NCBI GenBank assembly: GCA_965268675.1
Contig: OZ254179.1
Location: 434,001-498,000 of the forward strand
Direction of reading: 5' to 3'
Length of the DNA: 64,000 nt
DNA from: AAA044-D11 sp009705075
Lineage (GTDB): Bacteria > Actinomycetota > Actinomycetes > Nanopelagicales > Nanopelagicaceae
The notes beneath the pieces were generated by a model, which was not told the DNA's origin, did no database searches, and saw only the letters and a program-made list of their open reading frames with translations. Both the position numbers and the translations under genes were made by a program. Shown here piece after piece: positions 62,155 to 64,000 of this stretch. Positions within the stretch are counted from its first letter, which is position 1, and every line of letters starts with the position of its first letter.

Positions 62155-62372
62155 CATTTTGGTTGTACAAGTTATGACATAACCTGTCGCAGATTTAGAT
62201 GTTTTTATGGGGAATCCATGGGCAAATATGGGCAGTTCTATGGGCAACTTTTAACTACAAACAACTTCTTCGCTGACGTCTTGAGCTCTTGAGTACAGTT
62301 GACTCATAGAGCAATTCTTGTCCTGAATTTCCGATTTAGTCTCATGCATGAAACATAAATGGCAATAGGTAA
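62155..62372. other. Non-coding gap after rnpB
   Basis: About 220 bases without a supported gene. A short cluster of ATGGGCA repeats occurs near 62218-62246 (three copies in 29 bases), partly readable as short peptides in two frames but with no start signal or length. TTGACT at 62297-62302 has no matching -10. I see nothing else. Confidence 0.4.
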
Positions 62373-62378
62373 TGAAAA

Positions 62379-62424
62379 GACCCACAGGAATCCTGTAAAC
62401 AACGTGGTGGAAAACCTGTGGGTC
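62379..62424 (-). terminator. Terminator of the azoreductase transcript
   Basis: GACCCACAGG (62379-62388) and CCTGTGGGTC (62415-62424) are perfect ten-base complements around a 26-base loop. On the minus strand the stem is followed by TTTTCATT, as expected for a rho-independent terminator 16 bases after the azoreductase stop. Confidence 0.7.
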
Positions 62425-62439
62425 ATTCAGAAACTACTT

Positions 62440-63066
62440 TTATGCAGCTCTTTTGCGGGCGGCCTCTTTTGCAGCGGCGACACTTGCATTCTTTGCATCC
62501 ATCAAACTTTCCATTCCTGGAGCAACTCCAGCAAGTGTGAACTCAGCCAGAATAACTTCGATATCTGTTGCACCAAGTGCTTTTGCTACAAGCTCTAGAT
62601 AGCCTGTGGCAAAGTCCCATCCAGCTCGAGGGGCACCATCCTTGTAAGAGCCACCTTGGGCAACAACAAAGGTAACTTTCTTTCCAGCTAAACCAGCAGC
62701 ACCTGATCCATCTAGTACGCCTTGAACAATTATTTGATCGAAGTAGGCCTTCAATACCGAAGGTACTGACCAATTCCACATAGGCGTAGATATGAGAATT
62801 TCATCTACTCCAGTGATTTCCTGAATTAGATCCAGGCGATAAGCATGCTTTTCTTTCATTGAGGGGCTGTGTTGGTCAGCTGGCGAGTAATTGGCATAGA
62901 TAGCCTCTCCATCAAGATGTGGCACTGAATCATTAACAAAATCCTTCGCAATAATGCGGCCCTCAGGATTGGTCTTTTTCCAAGCAGTCATAAACTCTTC
63001 GCTTATGCCTCTTGAAACTGAGTAATTACCGGATGGACTTACTTCGATGTGGAGTATGGAGCTCAT
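62440..63066 (-). CDS. azoR: FMN-dependent NADH-azoreductase / quinone reductase
   Basis: A 208-residue flavodoxin-fold enzyme reducing quinones or azo compounds with NAD(P)H. The FMN-binding start ILHIEVSPSGNYSVSRGISEEF, the central ISTPMWNWSVPSVLKAYFDQ and VTFVVAQGGSYKDG (Gln-Gly-Gly flavin contact) are typical of AzoR. It ends in an Ala/Lys helix. ATG eight bases after the pirin stop, so the two form an operon that is probably under the divergent MarR protein, a common arrangement for quinone or electrophile stress. Confidence 0.93.
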   Translation of the reverse strand: MSSILHIEVSPSGNYSVSRGISEEFMTAWKKTNPEGRIIAKDFVNDSVPHLDGEAIYANYSPADQHSPSMKEKHAYRLDLIQEITGVDEILISTPMWNWSVPSVLKAYFDQIIVQGVLDGSGAAGLAGKKVTFVVAQGGSYKDGAPRAGWDFATGYLELVAKALGATDIEVILAEFTLAGVAPGMESLMDAKNASVAAAKEAARKRAA

Positions 63067-63074
63067 AGTTTTCC

Positions 63075-63833
63075 TTACTTTCTCTGTTGTATGGGTTGAT
63101 AGGACGGTGTAGCAGGTAGCGAAATTATGAATATGTCCGCAACTGGACTCATTTCTAAATTAATACTCGATTGGTTTTCAATGATAATTACGTCATTAGG
63201 CAGAAGGTTCTGGGTATCAACAACTGCTGAGCCGTCTATCACGTAGATAAAGTATTTGTTGTTGGTGTCTAGGCTTAAATTTATAGATGTCTGAGACTCA
63301 GGACGATATCGAGAAACTAACAATCCAGGGGTTCGTGCATTGACCTTAGATTTTGGGCCAACAAGGTGCGTGACTTCGATGCCATCAATAATTTCTTTTG
63401 TGAAGCTTGCTGAGTGATGATCTGAATAATCTGGTTGTTGAGTTAATGCTTCGTGATAGTTTGGGTCAAACCAAATTTGAAATGCACGACTGCCACCAGA
63501 AACTTTTTCATTGTGCGAAAGTCCGCTTCCAGAATAGATGATCTGCATATCTCCAGTTGTTAGGTCTTTCCATACACCCTTGGCGGTATCGAAGTGGCTG
63601 TTCTTTCCATGGAGGATGTAAGTGATGATTTCAAAACCCTGATGAGGGTGTAGACCAAACTCAAAGTCTGCTCTAAAGGTCGAATGGGACCAATAGAAGA
63701 GCTGGCCGCTCACATCCCCATCTGCAGTGTGGCCACCGACGATCGGTTTATTGGGAGTCGCCACGTTGGCCAAGTTCATAATGATCTGATTCTCATATCG
63801 AATCAGATTGGTATTGCTCGTTTTAGTTGTCAT
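63075..63833 (-). CDS. Pirin-family cupin protein
   Basis: A 252-residue bicupin. The metal site is in GLHPHQGFEIITYILHGKN (His-x-His and Glu) with YSGSGLSHNEK supplying a further His. Bacterial pirins often act as quercetinase-like dioxygenases or regulators of metabolism; activity here is unknown. The ATG at 63833 is chosen: it follows TTGACA-N17-TACTTT by six bases, so the mRNA is leaderless. A longer frame upstream would run through the promoter and is rejected. First gene of an operon with azoR. Confidence 0.88.
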   Translation of the reverse strand: MTTKTSNTNLIRYENQIIMNLANVATPNKPIVGGHTADGDVSGQLFYWSHSTFRADFEFGLHPHQGFEIITYILHGKNSHFDTAKGVWKDLTTGDMQIIYSGSGLSHNEKVSGGSRAFQIWFDPNYHEALTQQPDYSDHHSASFTKEIIDGIEVTHLVGPKSKVNARTPGLLVSRYRPESQTSINLSLDTNNKYFIYVIDGSAVVDTQNLLPNDVIIIENQSSINLEMSPVADIFIISLPATPSYQPIQQRK

Positions 63834-63841
63834 GTCAACAA
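63824..63841. promoter_or_regulatory. Second MarR operator-like site
   Basis: TAGTTGTCATGTCAACAA matches the perfect site at 63854-63871 in 14 of 18 positions and begins exactly 30 bases from it, three helical turns. It overlaps the pirin start codon and the downstream edge of its -10. Confidence 0.5.
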
Positions 63842-63868
63842 AGTAGTGGGAAGTAGTTGAAATGTCAA
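63840..63868 (-). promoter_or_regulatory. Promoter of the pirin-azoR operon
   Basis: On the minus strand TTGACA (63868-63863) and TACTTT (63845-63840) are separated by 17 bases. The -10 ends 6 bases before the pirin ATG, giving a leaderless mRNA. The -35 is the perfect consensus and abuts the divergent -35. Confidence 0.7.
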
Positions 63869-63871
63869 CTA
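63854..63871. promoter_or_regulatory. Putative MarR operator covering both -35 boxes
   Basis: TAGTTGA-AATG-TCAACTA is a perfect inverted repeat of 7-base half-sites, the size and form usual for MarR dimers. It covers the -35 of the marR gene (63857-63862) and the -35 of the pirin operon (63863-63868), which lie back to back, so one bound dimer would block both promoters. Confidence 0.65.
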
Positions 63872-63885
63872 ATAATAGATACGAT
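63857..63885 (+). promoter_or_regulatory. Promoter of the marR-family gene
   Basis: TTGAAA (63857-63862), 17-base spacer, TACGAT (63880-63885), then six bases to the ATG. Strong and leaderless, with the operator palindrome over its -35, consistent with autorepression. Confidence 0.65.
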
Positions 63886-63891
63886 TTCTCC

Positions 63892-64000
63892 ATGGGTACA
63901 AAACTGGCAAATGATTTGCAGGTAGAGGCATGGATGGCATTTCATGCCATCAGAGTTACTGTAATTCCACCATTAGCTCGTCATTTAAGTGAGCACTGCG
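63892..64000 (+). CDS. MarR-family transcriptional regulator (N-terminal part)
   Basis: Thirty-six codons are in the window, cut by its edge. The product begins MGTKLANDLQVEAWMAFHAI and continues RVTVIPPLARHLSEHC, the dimerising first helices of MarR proteins (AW-x-x-F...L-x-x-L). The winged helix lies outside. Divergent from the pirin-azoR genes with a shared palindromic operator, so it is probably their repressor, sensing oxidants or quinones; this is inferred from arrangement. Confidence 0.7.
   Translation, partial: MGTKLANDLQVEAWMAFHAIRVTVIPPLARHLSEHC

Noticed and set aside
62218..62246. Short peptide or decayed gene in the ATGGGCA repeats after rnpB
   Set aside because: Frames are very short, lack a ribosome binding site, and no homology to a known protein end is apparent.
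62155..62439. Second structured RNA after rnpB
   Set aside because: Only the rnpB terminator and the azoreductase terminator fold convincingly; the part between shows no extended pairing.

Overview
The window is a chromosomal segment of an actinobacterium with moderate to low GC and very tight gene packing. The order rnj-ftsK-rodZ-like-rimO-pgsA-cinA-clgR-DUF3046-recA-recX-miaB-miaA-dapF-hflX is typically actinobacterial, and so are the blocks sua5-like/glyA/wecA/atpI/atpBEFHAGDC, murA/cobO, DUF4032, a single-chain AceE, AhpE and the RNase H-phosphatase fusion. Short intergenic gaps, many 4-base overlaps and the modest GC suggest a streamlined aquatic lineage such as the Nanopelagicales (acI). 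That placement is inference; no marker was compared.

Layout. 1-8.7 kb: DNA processing, envelope and regulation, ending in recA with a LexA box in its promoter. 8.7-16.3 kb: tRNA and ribosome modification (miaB, miaA), lysine/peptidoglycan precursor synthesis (dapF), hflX, a divergent Sua5-like protein, glyA and a WecA-type transferase. 16.3-24.9 kb: the complete F1Fo ATP synthase operon plus a cation/proton antiporter. 24.9-39.5 kb: murA, cob(I)alamin adenosyltransferase, an ABC-2 exporter, aldehyde dehydrogenase, membrane proteins, a CnoX-like protein, an MFS carrier, pyruvate dehydrogenase E1 and a DUF3052 protein. 39.5-40.1 kb: a one-cysteine peroxiredoxin and tRNA-Val(TAC).

40.1-45.9 kb is a small integrated element. 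A complete tyrosine recombinase lies directly behind tRNA-Val, and a 19-base copy of the tRNA 3' end recurs at 45855-45873. Its cargo is a zinc-module nuclease-like protein, a GNAT acetyltransferase, a 56-residue protein, a winged-helix protein, a one-helix membrane protein and an isochorismatase-type hydrolase. The next genes (two GNATs and a PhnB-like protein) look like older accessory DNA at the same site.

47.5-64 kb returns to backbone: a coiled-coil/zinc-ribbon protein, the RNase H-phosphatase fusion, a five-gene oligopeptide-type ABC transporter running straight into hutU-hutI-hutH (with hutG convergent), transaldolase, RNase P RNA, and an azoreductase-pirin pair divergent from a MarR-family gene. 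The transporter-hut arrangement suggests uptake of peptides or amino acids and breakdown of histidine to glutamate.

A recurring feature is a TAnnnT-like -10 box ending 6-7 bases before the start codon, with no Shine-Dalgarno sequence (rimO, miaB, glyA, cobO, the two genes flanking 31.0 kb, the AI-2E protein, cnoX, the GNATs, the pirin and marR genes). This points to widespread leaderless transcription.
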